NCBI RefSeq assembly: GCF_046614675.1
Contig: NZ_JBKKJT010000002.1
Coordinates: 558,001 to 622,000, forward strand
Length of the DNA stretch: 64,000 nucleotides
Origin: Chryseobacterium cupriresistens
GTDB lineage: Bacteria > Bacteroidota > Bacteroidia > Flavobacteriales > Weeksellaceae
Direction of reading: 5' to 3'
Shown: positions 34,681-43,092 of the stretch, one piece after another
Layout of the letters: each line of letters starts with the position of its first letter
Numbering within the stretch: the first letter of the stretch is position 1
Made by a program: the position numbers and the translations under genes
Notes under the pieces: model-generated
What the model was told of the DNA's origin: nothing
The model's input: only the letters and a program-made list of their open reading frames with translations
Databases searched by the model: none

Positions 34681-34760
34681 GATCGGCTTTAGCCAAAACT
34701 TAATAATTCTAAACCACTTAAAGCTTCTTAATAGTTGAATTTCCGGTCACAATTTGACAT

Positions 34761-34788
34761 AAAAAAAGGCTGTTTCTAAGAAACAGCC
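34761..34788 (-). terminator. Rho-independent terminator after hup
   Basis: Minus-strand stem GGCTGTTTC/GAAACAGCC followed by seven T residues. Confidence 0.9.
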
Positions 34789-34811
34789 CTGAATTTTTGT
34801 AATCTGAATGA

Positions 34812-35102
34812 TTATTTTTTCTTAGCACCTGAAACTGCATTTGATAAATCAGCTCCAGCTTTGAATTTAGCAACTTTTTTAGCAGCAATTTTGATCGGTT
34901 TTTTAGTTGCAGGGTTAATACCTTGTCTAGCCGCTCTCTCAGCTACTGAGAAAGTACCAAAACCTACTAAAGAAACTTTTCCGTCTTTTTTCTTTAATGT
35001 AGTTGTAACGTTACCAATGAAAGACTCTAGAGCAGCTTTTGCTGCAACTTTAGTGATACCTGCATCTTTTGCGATTGCGTCGATTAATTCAGACTTGTTC
35101 AT
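34812..35102 (-). CDS. HU family nucleoid protein
   Basis: 96 residues. MNKSELIDAIAKDAGITKVAAKAAL is the dimerising helical pair, VSLVGFGTFSV the core strand, and AARQGINPATKKPIKI the DNA-binding arm with its Pro tip. Lys/Ala-rich C-terminus (SGAKKK). Bends and coats DNA as a homodimer. Single gene with a near-consensus promoter and a strong terminator. Confidence 0.94.
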   Translation of the reverse strand: MNKSELIDAIAKDAGITKVAAKAALESFIGNVTTTLKKKDGKVSLVGFGTFSVAERAARQGINPATKKPIKIAAKKVAKFKAGADLSNAVSGAKKK

Positions 35103-35136
35103 AATTTTTAATATTAAAGTTAGTTCGTAATTATAG

Positions 35137-35166
35137 CAAATATAGTACTATTTTCTAATTGTGCAA
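35137..35166 (-). promoter_or_regulatory. Promoter for hup
   Basis: Minus-strand TTG (35164-35166), 19-base spacer, TATATTTG (35137-35144), giving a leader of about 30 bases. Very close to the Bacteroidota consensus. Confidence 0.7.
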
Positions 35167-35196
35167 TTTTTTTATTAAAACTTGTGCAATTTTTTT
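35161..35196. repeat. Two copies of GTGCAATTTTTTT, 23 bases apart, over the hup -33 region
   Basis: Copies at 35161-35173 and 35184-35196. The first contains the -33 TTG on the minus strand. Between 35200 and 35480 the sequence is AT-rich without gene or other structure. Confidence 0.7.
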
Positions 35197-35489
35197 GCAT
35201 TTCACTGAAATCAGTTAAAATATGATAATTCCACTTTTCACAGAAAATCTACGTTACAGGTTACTAAAATCATGCCAAATGCTTATGTGTATTGACTTTA
35301 GCAAAAAGTTAATATTATTTTTCGTATTTATTAAATCCTAAATTGTGTATGAAGAATTAATTTTTTTGACCATATGATTATTAAATTTATAAGTAATTTT
35401 TATATTTCTTGTGTTTTGTTAAATTAAACACCTGTGTTTGTGGGAGTTTTAAAATGATAATAAACGCCTGTTTTATTAATTTTTATTAA

Positions 35490-35497
35490 TAAATTTG
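35490..35497 (+). promoter_or_regulatory. -7 box touching the panD start
   Basis: TAAATTTG ends 4 bases before the ATG; a leaderless panD transcript is likely if this box is used. Confidence 0.5.
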
Positions 35498-35501
35498 CAA
35501 C

Positions 35502-35852
35502 ATGTTAATAGAAGTTTTCAAGTCTAAGATTCATAGGGTGAGAGTAACTGCCTCTGACCTTAATTATATAGGGAGTATAACGATCGATGAAGATCTTATA
35601 GAAGCTGCCGGTCTGGTAGTGGGAGAAAGAGTCTATATCGTGAATGTGAACAACGGAGAACGTTTTGATACCTACGTGATCAAAGGGAAAAGAAAATCAG
35701 GTGAAGTATGTCTGAATGGTCCTGCAGCAAGAAAAGTACAGAAAGATGATATCATTATCATCATTGCCTATGCTCAGATGACTCCGGAAGAAGCAAAAGA
35801 CTTCCAGCCAAAAATCGTTTTCCCGGATGAAAAAACAAATCTTCTTACGTAG
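35502..35852 (+). CDS. panD: Aspartate 1-decarboxylase, pyruvoyl type
   Basis: 116 residues. The self-cleavage site Gly24-Ser25 (YIGSITI) that creates the pyruvoyl group is present, as are HRVRVT and LNGPAAR around the active site. It makes beta-alanine for pantothenate and CoA. Followed after 3 bases by a membrane protein gene, an arrangement common in flavobacteria. Confidence 0.95.
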   Translation: MLIEVFKSKIHRVRVTASDLNYIGSITIDEDLIEAAGLVVGERVYIVNVNNGERFDTYVIKGKRKSGEVCLNGPAARKVQKDDIIIIIAYAQMTPEEAKDFQPKIVFPDEKTNLLT

Positions 35853-35855
35853 TAC

Positions 35856-36884
35856 ATGGAGAAAATATCAAAAAGTCCGGTAAAATCAATACTTACAATA
35901 GTAATATCGCTTGCTTTTGCAGGCTTTTTTTTATGGCTTGCCTTAAGAGGTCTGGATTTTAAAGTCATTCAAAAGTCATTGGCAAAAGCTAATTATATCT
36001 GGGTATTGTTTGCTTCCGTATTTGGTCTTCTGGCGTACTGGTTCAGGGCGATCCGCTGGAATCTGATGCTGGAGCCGATGGGACACAGAATTTCCAATTC
36101 CAATGCGCTTTGGTCTATCTCATTTGGTTACCTGATGAATCTTACGATTCCCAGAAGTGGCGAAGTGGCAAGGGCAACCGCTTTATATGGCGTGGAAAAA
36201 GTACCAGTAGATAAATCTTTCGGAACTATTATTCTGGAAAGAGTAGTAGATCTGATCTGTATGCTCGGTTTCTTAGGACTGACGTTATTGTTTAAATACG
36301 AAGCCATTCTGTCATTCTATAAAAATTCAGGAGTAAATATTAATCCTAATAAAATAATATTGATCCTTTCCATTCTGGTAATTGGAACAATTGTATTTTT
36401 TGTTTTTAAAAAGAAACTTTCAGGAATTCCTTTTTTAGGAAAAGTGGTTAGCTTTATTGATGGGATTTTTCAGGGGATTACTTCTATTTTTAAATTAAAA
36501 GAAAAAGGAAAATTCATTCTTTATACATTAGGAATCTGGATTTGCTATTACTTTGCTGCATATCTGGTATGTTTTGCTCTTCCTGAAACTTCAGCATTTA
36601 CCTTTGCAGACGGTTTCTTCATTATTGTAGTAGGAACATTAGGAATGATTATCCCTGCCAGTGGAGGAATCGGAGCGTATAACCTTGCCATGAAGTATGG
36701 TTTTATGGCGCTGTTTATTTCAGTAGGGAAAAGTGCAGATTTCGGTGGTGAAATGGGACTTACGTACTCCTTTATTTCTTTACCGCTGCAGATTGTGATA
36801 ATGCTGGTAATGGGATTAATCTCTATTCCTATGCTGGCCAAAGCAAGAAATACAGCAGTTTCGGATAAAGAATTTGAAAATTAA
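35856..36884 (+). CDS. Lysylphosphatidylglycerol-synthase-TM/flippase-like membrane protein
   Basis: 342 residues with about eight hydrophobic helices. The sequence matches the LPG synthase transmembrane (AglD/MprF N-terminal, UPF0104) family: FRAIRWNLML, ISFGYLMNLTIPRSGEVARATAL, GTIILERVVDLI, PASGGIGAYNLAMKYG. No aminoacyl-transferase domain, so it is the flippase-like half only. Substrate unknown. Operon with panD, then a terminator. Confidence 0.88.
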   Translation: MEKISKSPVKSILTIVISLAFAGFFLWLALRGLDFKVIQKSLAKANYIWVLFASVFGLLAYWFRAIRWNLMLEPMGHRISNSNALWSISFGYLMNLTIPRSGEVARATALYGVEKVPVDKSFGTIILERVVDLICMLGFLGLTLLFKYEAILSFYKNSGVNINPNKIILILSILVIGTIVFFVFKKKLSGIPFLGKVVSFIDGIFQGITSIFKLKEKGKFILYTLGIWICYYFAAYLVCFALPETSAFTFADGFFIIVVGTLGMIIPASGGIGAYNLAMKYGFMALFISVGKSADFGGEMGLTYSFISLPLQIVIMLVMGLISIPMLAKARNTAVSDKEFEN

Positions 36885-36908
36885 TTCAATACATTTTTAT
36901 ATAATACA

Positions 36909-36938
36909 AGGTTCAATTTTTTAATTGGACCTTTTTTT
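36909..36938 (+). terminator. Rho-independent terminator after the panD operon
   Basis: AGGTTCAATT/AATTGGACCT stem (one wobble) and a T run. Confidence 0.82.
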
Positions 36939-36998
36939 ATGAGCATTTTGTGATTTAAAGAGTTTAAAATTAAGCGGTATGGAACATTTTTTCATCAA

Positions 36999-37006
36999 TA
37001 AATTTG
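36999..37006 (+). promoter_or_regulatory. -7 box for the ter operon
   Basis: TAAATTTG, 57 bases before the first terD gene; no convincing -33 TTG. This is the only promoter-like site I see for the operon 37064-42926. Confidence 0.45.
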
Positions 37007-37063
37007 GTCAATTCGTAAATCACTTCTATCTTAATGCAAAAAATAATCATAATATAAAACACT

Positions 37064-37639
37064 ATGGCAATTAATCTACAGAAAGGACAAAAGATCGAGA
37101 TAGGATTGACGAAAATGACGATTGGATTAGGCTGGGATCCGAATGAAGGAACCGGCTACGATTTTGACCTGGATGCTTCTGCAATCATGATTGATTCTGA
37201 CAGAAAATTAGTAAGCGAAGAATACTTTGTTTTTTACAATAACTTAAATTCTCCGGATGGAGCCCTTACCCATACAGGAGATGATCCGAGTGGTAAAAAC
37301 AGTGATGGAGACGATGATGAAGCGATCATTATAGACCTTGATAAAGTAGATTCAAGAGTAGAAGAGATCCTTTTTGTGGTCACCATAGAAGACTTTGAAA
37401 GAAGAAGGCAGAATTTCGGACAGGTAAGAAATTCCTATATCAGAGTAGTAGATAACCATTCAAACCAGGAGATTGCAAAATACGAACTGGATGAGGATTT
37501 TTCTATTGAAACCGGTGTAGAATTCGGAAGACTGTACAAAAGAAACGGAAGCTGGAAGTTTGAAGCTTCAGGAATAGGATACAGAGCAGATCTTGGCTTC
37601 TTTCTTGAAAAATACTACAAAGGGCAAATCATCAAATAA
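37064..37639 (+). CDS. TerD family protein (first copy)
   Basis: 191 residues, one TerD domain. MTIGLGWDPNE, YDFDLDASAIMID and HTGDDPSGKNSDGDDDEAIIIDLDKV carry the acidic Ca2+-binding sites of the family. TerD proteins bind Ca2+ and are linked to tellurite, phage and oxidative stress tolerance. First gene of an operon with a second TerD and a vWA/PP2C/kinase set. Start MAINLQKGQ is shared with the next gene, a sign of tandem duplication. Confidence 0.93.
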   Translation: MAINLQKGQKIEIGLTKMTIGLGWDPNEGTGYDFDLDASAIMIDSDRKLVSEEYFVFYNNLNSPDGALTHTGDDPSGKNSDGDDDEAIIIDLDKVDSRVEEILFVVTIEDFERRRQNFGQVRNSYIRVVDNHSNQEIAKYELDEDFSIETGVEFGRLYKRNGSWKFEASGIGYRADLGFFLEKYYKGQIIK

Positions 37640-37666
37640 AATATCAGATACACAAAAACTATAACT

Positions 37667-38344
37667 ATGGCAATTAATTTACAGAAAGGACAAACGATAG
37701 ATTTAAGAAAGAATGACCGCGGCGAAAGCGTGTATGATCTTTCAAAAGTAACCATCGGCTTAGGATGGGACGTAAGAAAGCAGGGAGGTGGATTTTTTGG
37801 AAAACTATTCAGTAAAGAAGCAGAATACGACCTTGATGCAGTAGCATTTCTTTTAGATGGCAACGGAAAAGTAGCCAATTTGGGAAGAACGGTACAGACC
37901 AATGACGGAAGACAGATGGGGCTTTACCAGGGAGATGTGGTTTTCTTCAACTCCATGCAGCATCCAAGCGGAAATGTATGGCTTACCGGAGACAATAGAA
38001 CCGGAGCAGGAGATGGAGATGATGAACAGATCATTGTAAGATTGGATCAGCTGGATCAGAGTTATCAGAAAATTGTATTCCTGGTTACCATTTATCAGGG
38101 AAGAACCAATAACCAGCACTTCGGAATGATTGAAAATGCATTTATCCGTGCTGTAGATGCTACAGGAAAAGAAATTACAAAATACAGCCTTTCCGGTGAT
38201 TCAAGTATGAATGGTAAATGTGCAATGGTTTTTGCAGAAGCATACCGCCACAACGGAGACTGGAAATTCCGTGCTGTGGGAGAACCACACAATACAGATA
38301 ATTTTATCGATATTCTGAGACAGCAATACGCGTATTCCAACTAG
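37667..38344 (+). CDS. TerD family protein (second copy, with insert)
   Basis: 225 residues, one TerD domain with an insert (GGGFFGKLFSKE, about residues 43-54) near the first strands. VTIGLGWD, EYDLDAVAFLLD and TGDNRTGAGDGDDEQIIVRLDQL are the Ca2+-site segments. Starts 27 bases after the first terD. Sequence is clearly paralogous to the first copy but the metal-site acids differ slightly (Asn/Arg in the DNRTG loop). Likely partner in one complex. Confidence 0.93.
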   Translation: MAINLQKGQTIDLRKNDRGESVYDLSKVTIGLGWDVRKQGGGFFGKLFSKEAEYDLDAVAFLLDGNGKVANLGRTVQTNDGRQMGLYQGDVVFFNSMQHPSGNVWLTGDNRTGAGDGDDEQIIVRLDQLDQSYQKIVFLVTIYQGRTNNQHFGMIENAFIRAVDATGKEITKYSLSGDSSMNGKCAMVFAEAYRHNGDWKFRAVGEPHNTDNFIDILRQQYAYSN

Positions 38345-38373
38345 ATTCTCAAATTTTTATCAAATCATAATAA

Positions 38374-38412
38374 AAGCCGTCGGCGGAAGTCGAAGACTTC
38401 CGCCGACGGCTT
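38374..38412. promoter_or_regulatory. Perfect 18-bp GC-rich hairpin inside the ter operon
   Basis: Arms 38374-38391 and 38395-38412 are exact reverse complements with a 3-base loop. GC content is far above the surroundings. No T run follows on the plus strand, so it is not a canonical terminator for terD; on the minus strand TTTTATTATG follows. It sits between the TerD pair and the TerY genes. Confidence 0.8.
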
Positions 38413-38432
38413 CGAATTAATACTTGTCTATA

Positions 38433-39071
38433 ATGAGCAGGAGATTATTAGCTTATTTTTTATTAGATACTTCAGGTTCCATGAACGGAGAGCCTATTCA
38501 GGCACTGAATAATGGTTTCAACGGCCTTATCAGTATGCTCCGTGCAGATCCGCAGGCAATGGACAGCCTGCATTTGAGTGTTATTACCTTCGATAGAGAT
38601 GTTAAAAATATGATACCCTTAACAGACCTGGCGAGCTTTTATCCCATGGAAATTACCTGTCCGGATAGTGGTCCGACGCATACAGGAGCAGCCCTGGAAA
38701 TGGTTTCAGAATTGATGCAGAAGGAAATTGTAAAAGAATCTGCCGATACAAAGGGAGACTGGCAGCCGCTGCTTTTTATATTTACGGATGGAAAACCTTC
38801 GGATATTCAGAAATACAGGCAGATGATCCCGGTGATCAGAGGACTGGAATTTGGTGCTATCGTAGGATGTGCAGCAGGCCCGAAAGCTGATGAAAAGTTT
38901 CTGAAGGAACTCACAGATCATGTGGTAAAGCTTGATACTACGGATGCCATTACCCTTTCTTCCTTTTTCAAATGGGTGAGTTCTTCCATTACTCAGGGAG
39001 GACAATCACAGAATACAGGAGAAAACATCACATTACCTCCGCCACCATCGGAGCTTACTATTATTATTTAA
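38433..39071 (+). CDS. vWA-domain protein, TerY-like, without zinc tail
   Basis: 212 residues from the ATG at 38433. A single von Willebrand A domain with a MIDAS motif (LLDTSGSMNGEPI, the Thr in GPTHTG, and IFTDGKP). The C-terminus ends in a short Pro stretch (LPPPPSEL) rather than a zinc domain. It belongs to the TerY group and is probably a metal-dependent docking partner for the next vWA protein. 17 bases to the next start. Confidence 0.88.
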   Translation: MSRRLLAYFLLDTSGSMNGEPIQALNNGFNGLISMLRADPQAMDSLHLSVITFDRDVKNMIPLTDLASFYPMEITCPDSGPTHTGAALEMVSELMQKEIVKESADTKGDWQPLLFIFTDGKPSDIQKYRQMIPVIRGLEFGAIVGCAAGPKADEKFLKELTDHVVKLDTTDAITLSSFFKWVSSSITQGGQSQNTGENITLPPPPSELTIII

Positions 39072-39088
39072 AAAATTGTCTTTACAGC

Positions 39089-40132
39089 ATGAGAAGACTG
39101 CCTATTTATTTTTTAGTAGACGTCTCCGAATCTATGGTAGGAGAACCTATTGAGCAGGTACAGGAAGGGATCGCCAATATCATCAGGGAATTAAAAAAAG
39201 ATCCTTATTCACTTGAAACTGTCTACATTTCCGTGATTGGTTTTGCGGGAGAAGCTGAAGTCATTACGCCGATGCAGGATATTATCAGTTTTTATCCGCC
39301 TAAAATTCCGGTCGGAAGTGGTACATCACTTTCCCAGGGTTTAATTAAACTAATGGATTGTATTGACAGGGATATTGTGAAAACAACGTATGAAAGAAAA
39401 GGCGACTGGAAACCTATAGTGTTTCTTTTTACAGACGGAGTGCCCACTGATGATGCGACCAAAGCCATTGAAAGATGGACTCACAAATACAACGGAAAAT
39501 CTAACACTATTGCTGTTTCTATTGGAGAAAATACCAATTATAAACTTCTCGGATCTCTGGCAGACCATGTTTTACTGTTCAACAATTCTGATGAGAATTC
39601 TTACAAAGAGTTTTTCAAATGGGTAACAGATTCTATTAAAACAACCAGCCAGAGTGTCACAGAAGCCAAAAAAGAAGGAATTAATTTGTCTAAAATAGAT
39701 TCCATGATTCTGGAGAAAGTAGATCCAGAAATGGAACAGAGATTCCCGGATAATAATTTTGTAGTATTGAACGGAAAATGCCAGGAAACGGAAAAGCTTT
39801 ATCTGATGAAGTTTAAAAAAGCATTCGCAGAATCAAGCATACCGGGAATGGCTACAAGATATTACAGACTGGACGGAGCATATAAAATTGATGAAAAAGC
39901 CTACTACAGACTTTCTTCCAATCAGAAAACGTATCTTAAAATCAATATAGAAGAACTGGATGGAGGTACTTCATGTCCTCATTGTGCCAATCCTATTGCA
40001 TTGGCCACCTGCTCTTGCGGAGGTATACACTGTCTGAGAGGAGAAGGGTACAGCAAATGTCCGTGGTGCGGAACTTCGGATTATTACGGATTTTCCGGAG
40101 GAGGATTTGATATTAACCGAACTTTGGGCTAA
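39089..40132 (+). CDS. TerY: vWA domain plus TerY-C zinc domain
   Basis: 347 residues from the ATG at 39089. N-terminal vWA domain with MIDAS (FLVDVSESMVGEPI, PVGSGTSLSQG, FLFTDGVP; the DxSxS has Glu before Ser), a middle region and a Cys/His-rich C-terminus (CPHC, CSCGGIHC, CPWCG) of the TerY-C type. In the TerY-phosphorylation triad this protein is the scaffold for the phosphatase and kinase. Stop and the next start overlap (TAATG). Confidence 0.9.
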   Translation: MRRLPIYFLVDVSESMVGEPIEQVQEGIANIIRELKKDPYSLETVYISVIGFAGEAEVITPMQDIISFYPPKIPVGSGTSLSQGLIKLMDCIDRDIVKTTYERKGDWKPIVFLFTDGVPTDDATKAIERWTHKYNGKSNTIAVSIGENTNYKLLGSLADHVLLFNNSDENSYKEFFKWVTDSIKTTSQSVTEAKKEGINLSKIDSMILEKVDPEMEQRFPDNNFVVLNGKCQETEKLYLMKFKKAFAESSIPGMATRYYRLDGAYKIDEKAYYRLSSNQKTYLKINIEELDGGTSCPHCANPIALATCSCGGIHCLRGEGYSKCPWCGTSDYYGFSGGGFDINRTLG

Positions 40133-41409
40133 TGATGGGCAAATTTTTCAGGAAGTCTGCCGCAGAATCCAAGTCAAAGACGATGGAACAAGCTGTTGTT
40201 TTTAAAGAAAAAGAAGAGTTCAAAGATGCTCATTGGATATTGAAAAATGCCAGTGCAAAGCAGTTCTATGAATTCACTTTCGATATGGAAGATTTCCCGA
40301 ACATAAAGATTCAGAATATTGGAAACATTGAAGAAACAGGGCTTACTTTTGAAAACAATACAATCTCAGGAATCCCGGTTACCAATAATATGTATCATCT
40401 GGATATTCAGTTTTATCATATTCACGATCAGCATCAGATGGAGACTAAGAAAATACAACTTTTCGTTAACGCAGATCCCAAAGACTTATGGAAGAATATT
40501 CCAAGCGATACAAACGCAGCTTTTTATAAACCGGAAGAAGACTCATTGAAAGGTTCTTTTTCAGACAAAAAAATTGTGGTGGCTTCCAAAAGAGGACGTT
40601 CCCATGCGCATGAAGGCAAATTTCGTGAAGACGATTTTGCTGTAAATAGGCTTTCCGATGGCTGGAATATTATTGCTGTTTCAGATGGAGCGGGCTCAGC
40701 AAAAGCTGCAAGAGAAGGTTCCAGACTGGCAACAGAAACGATCAACCGGTTTTTTAACTCAAAGGAGACTTTAAACCAGATTGAAAATAACGTCAGCATG
40801 CTGTATAACGGCCAATCTTTCGTAGAAAATGAGTCAGAATCTAAACAGAATATCATCAATATCTTATCGGAAGGTGTTTTACATGTTTATCAAACACTGG
40901 AAAAAACAGCAGTGGAAAATGATTTTTCAGTAAATGATCTGCATGCAACCCTTATTTTTATTTTGCTTAAAAAGTACAGCTTCGGATATGTTGTGCTGAG
41001 TTTTGGAGTGGGAGATTGCCCGATCAATCTTATTAACACGGATTTTTCTGAAGTTAAGCTTTTAAACCGGATGGATGTGGGAGAATTTGGTGGAGGGACA
41101 CGTTTCATCACCATGAAAGAAATTTTTAATGATACAATAGCTTCCCGTTTTCAGATCACCTGTGTAGAAGATTTTTCTTATCTGGTGTTGATGACAGATG
41201 GCATTTATGATCCTAAATTTACCACCGAAAACAAACTGGAAGACACAGAAAACTGGAAAGCACTTTTTGAAGACCTTGCCGGGAATAATGATGACAGGGC
41301 GAAAGTAGATTTTATCAACGATGAAAAGATTGATGAAGAACTTTTAATCTGGAGCGATTTCTGGAGCAGGGGAAACCACGATGACCGTACATTGGCAATA
41401 ATCTATTAA
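40132..41409 (+). CDS. PP2C-type protein phosphatase with N-terminal Ig-like region
   Basis: 425 residues. The PP2C_2 catalytic domain begins near residue 145: HAHEGKFREDDFAV and VSDGAGSA carry metal-binding acids, LMTDGIYDP and GNHDDRTLAIIY complete the site. Ahead of it, residues ~40-120 (TGLTFENNTISGIPVTNNMYHLDIQFYH ... in shorter pieces) resemble a putative Ig (He_PIG-like) beta domain, unusual in a cytoplasmic phosphatase. It should remove phosphate groups added by the kinase encoded next. Overlaps terY and is 5 bases before the kinase start. Confidence 0.9.
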   Translation: MMGKFFRKSAAESKSKTMEQAVVFKEKEEFKDAHWILKNASAKQFYEFTFDMEDFPNIKIQNIGNIEETGLTFENNTISGIPVTNNMYHLDIQFYHIHDQHQMETKKIQLFVNADPKDLWKNIPSDTNAAFYKPEEDSLKGSFSDKKIVVASKRGRSHAHEGKFREDDFAVNRLSDGWNIIAVSDGAGSAKAAREGSRLATETINRFFNSKETLNQIENNVSMLYNGQSFVENESESKQNIINILSEGVLHVYQTLEKTAVENDFSVNDLHATLIFILLKKYSFGYVVLSFGVGDCPINLINTDFSEVKLLNRMDVGEFGGGTRFITMKEIFNDTIASRFQITCVEDFSYLVLMTDGIYDPKFTTENKLEDTENWKALFEDLAGNNDDRAKVDFINDEKIDEELLIWSDFWSRGNHDDRTLAIIY

Positions 41410-41414
41410 TACGA

Positions 41415-42926
41415 ATGAAAAAGACCATTAAGGTTGTTTCTGTTCTGGACACAGCCAAATCCTATGAATATGTAGATGAAAACCCCATCCGGGGCGGTGT
41501 GAAAGATGTTTATTTTTCGCCTGATAAAGAATATGTAGTTGCTTTTTACCGGAATCCGCTGGATGAAGGACAAAAAGAAAGGATCATGAGAATTGTTTCC
41601 ACTTATCTGCAAAGTATACAGAGTGGAAATGCTTCAGAATACTTTCTGAACGAAATATTCAGATGGCCTTATGATATTGTTGAAAGAAATAAACTCACAG
41701 GAATTGTAGTTCCTGTTTATCACCATAAATTTTATTTTGCCAAAGGATATATCGGTTCGGATAATATCCGGGGACAGGATAAAGTGGGGAAGTGGTTTAC
41801 AGCTCCCATGTTCAGGAATCCGCAATACCCTTTAAGACTGGATCAGTCGGAGCTTGGAGATTGGCTGAGCTATTTTCAGATTGCAGTCAATATCAGCAGA
41901 GGAGTGAAAAAGCTGCATCAGATGGGGCTTGCACATTCCGATTTATCTTACAATAATATTCTGGTGGATCCTGTCACAAAATCTGCCTGTATCATCGATA
42001 TTGACGGCCTTGTGGTACCCAAACTCTTTCCGCCGGAAGTTATAGGAACTTCTGATTTTATTGCCCCCGAAGTTTTAAAAACCCAACATCTGAAACTTCA
42101 GGATCCGGACAGGCATTTACCCAATCAAAAAACAGACCTGCATGCTCTTGCGGTTCTCATTTATATGTATCTGCTGAGAAGGCATCCGCTGCGTGGAGGT
42201 AAAATCTGGGATCTGGATTCTGAAAAAGATGAAATTCTGTCCATGGGAGAAAAAGCGATGTTTGTAGAACATCCGCAAAATCCTTCCAATTATGTAAAAG
42301 CAGATCATCTCAGAAAATGGGATGCATTCTGGGGAGATCCTCAAAAGATTCCATATACCGTTACAGGGCCATATATTTCAGAACTGTTCAGGAAAACATT
42401 CGTAGACGGATTACATGATCCCATCAGACGTCCCACTGCCAATGAGTGGGAAACTGCTTTATTGAAAACCGTAGATCTGATCCAACCATGTCTTAATCCG
42501 GATTGTACAGAAAAATGGTACGTCTTTGATAATACGAGTAATCCCAAATGCCCGTTTTGCGGAACACCACATCAGGGAACATTACCCGTTTTAGACTTAT
42601 ATTTTAAATTTGATGATGAGGTCTGGAAACCGGAAAATCACAGATTAATGGTTTATCATAATCAGTATCTTTTCAAATGGCATGTTTCCAGGAAAGTGAT
42701 CCGCAACGAGAATCTGACGATGCAGGATAAAATGCCGGTAGGATATTTTACGTTCTACCAGGGAAGGTGGGTATTGGTCAACCAAAGCTTATCAGGAATG
42801 AAGGATGTCACAGAACAGAAAGAAATTCCACCAGGCTCTATGGTAGAACTTACTGATGGTAAAAAAATACTGCTTTCCTCAGAAGAAGGCGGAAGATTGA
42901 TTTACGTAACCATGGCAAACCAGTAA
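41415..42926 (+). CDS. Divergent protein kinase with zinc ribbon, TerY-P triad
   Basis: 503 residues. The catalytic loop HSDLSYNNIL fits HxDx4N and the Mg2+ site reads DID rather than DFG; FIAPEV fits the APE segment. The VAIK lysine is not evident: the matching strand reads YVVAFYRNPL. After the kinase domain comes a zinc ribbon (CLNPDC ... CPFC, about 357-382) and a beta-rich C-terminal domain (about 395-500) that looks FHA-like. In known TerY-P triads the kinase is the third gene after TerY and PP2C, exactly as here. Substrate unknown. Confidence 0.85.
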   Translation: MKKTIKVVSVLDTAKSYEYVDENPIRGGVKDVYFSPDKEYVVAFYRNPLDEGQKERIMRIVSTYLQSIQSGNASEYFLNEIFRWPYDIVERNKLTGIVVPVYHHKFYFAKGYIGSDNIRGQDKVGKWFTAPMFRNPQYPLRLDQSELGDWLSYFQIAVNISRGVKKLHQMGLAHSDLSYNNILVDPVTKSACIIDIDGLVVPKLFPPEVIGTSDFIAPEVLKTQHLKLQDPDRHLPNQKTDLHALAVLIYMYLLRRHPLRGGKIWDLDSEKDEILSMGEKAMFVEHPQNPSNYVKADHLRKWDAFWGDPQKIPYTVTGPYISELFRKTFVDGLHDPIRRPTANEWETALLKTVDLIQPCLNPDCTEKWYVFDNTSNPKCPFCGTPHQGTLPVLDLYFKFDDEVWKPENHRLMVYHNQYLFKWHVSRKVIRNENLTMQDKMPVGYFTFYQGRWVLVNQSLSGMKDVTEQKEIPPGSMVELTDGKKILLSSEEGGRLIYVTMANQ

Positions 42927-42960
42927 AATCTAACGGATAATCAAGGCTTGTTTCCGGAGT

Positions 42961-42997
42961 GTCATTCTGAATGGAATGAAATATAATGAAAAATCTC
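42961..42997. repeat. GTCATTCTGA..GAATCTC-type dispersed element
   Basis: GTCATTCTGAATGGAATGAA followed by ATATAATGAAAAATCTC. It resembles the common GTCATTCTGAGCGAAGCGAAGAATCTC intergenic motif of Bacteroidota, degenerated. Confidence 0.5.
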
Positions 42998-43092
42998 ACA
43001 GATGATCGTGCGCATTTGTGCTCATTTATTTGAGATTTGTGTTTAAATCAAAGAGAACATTCAACGGCTTTATTCAAAACTTAAAAAAGCAT

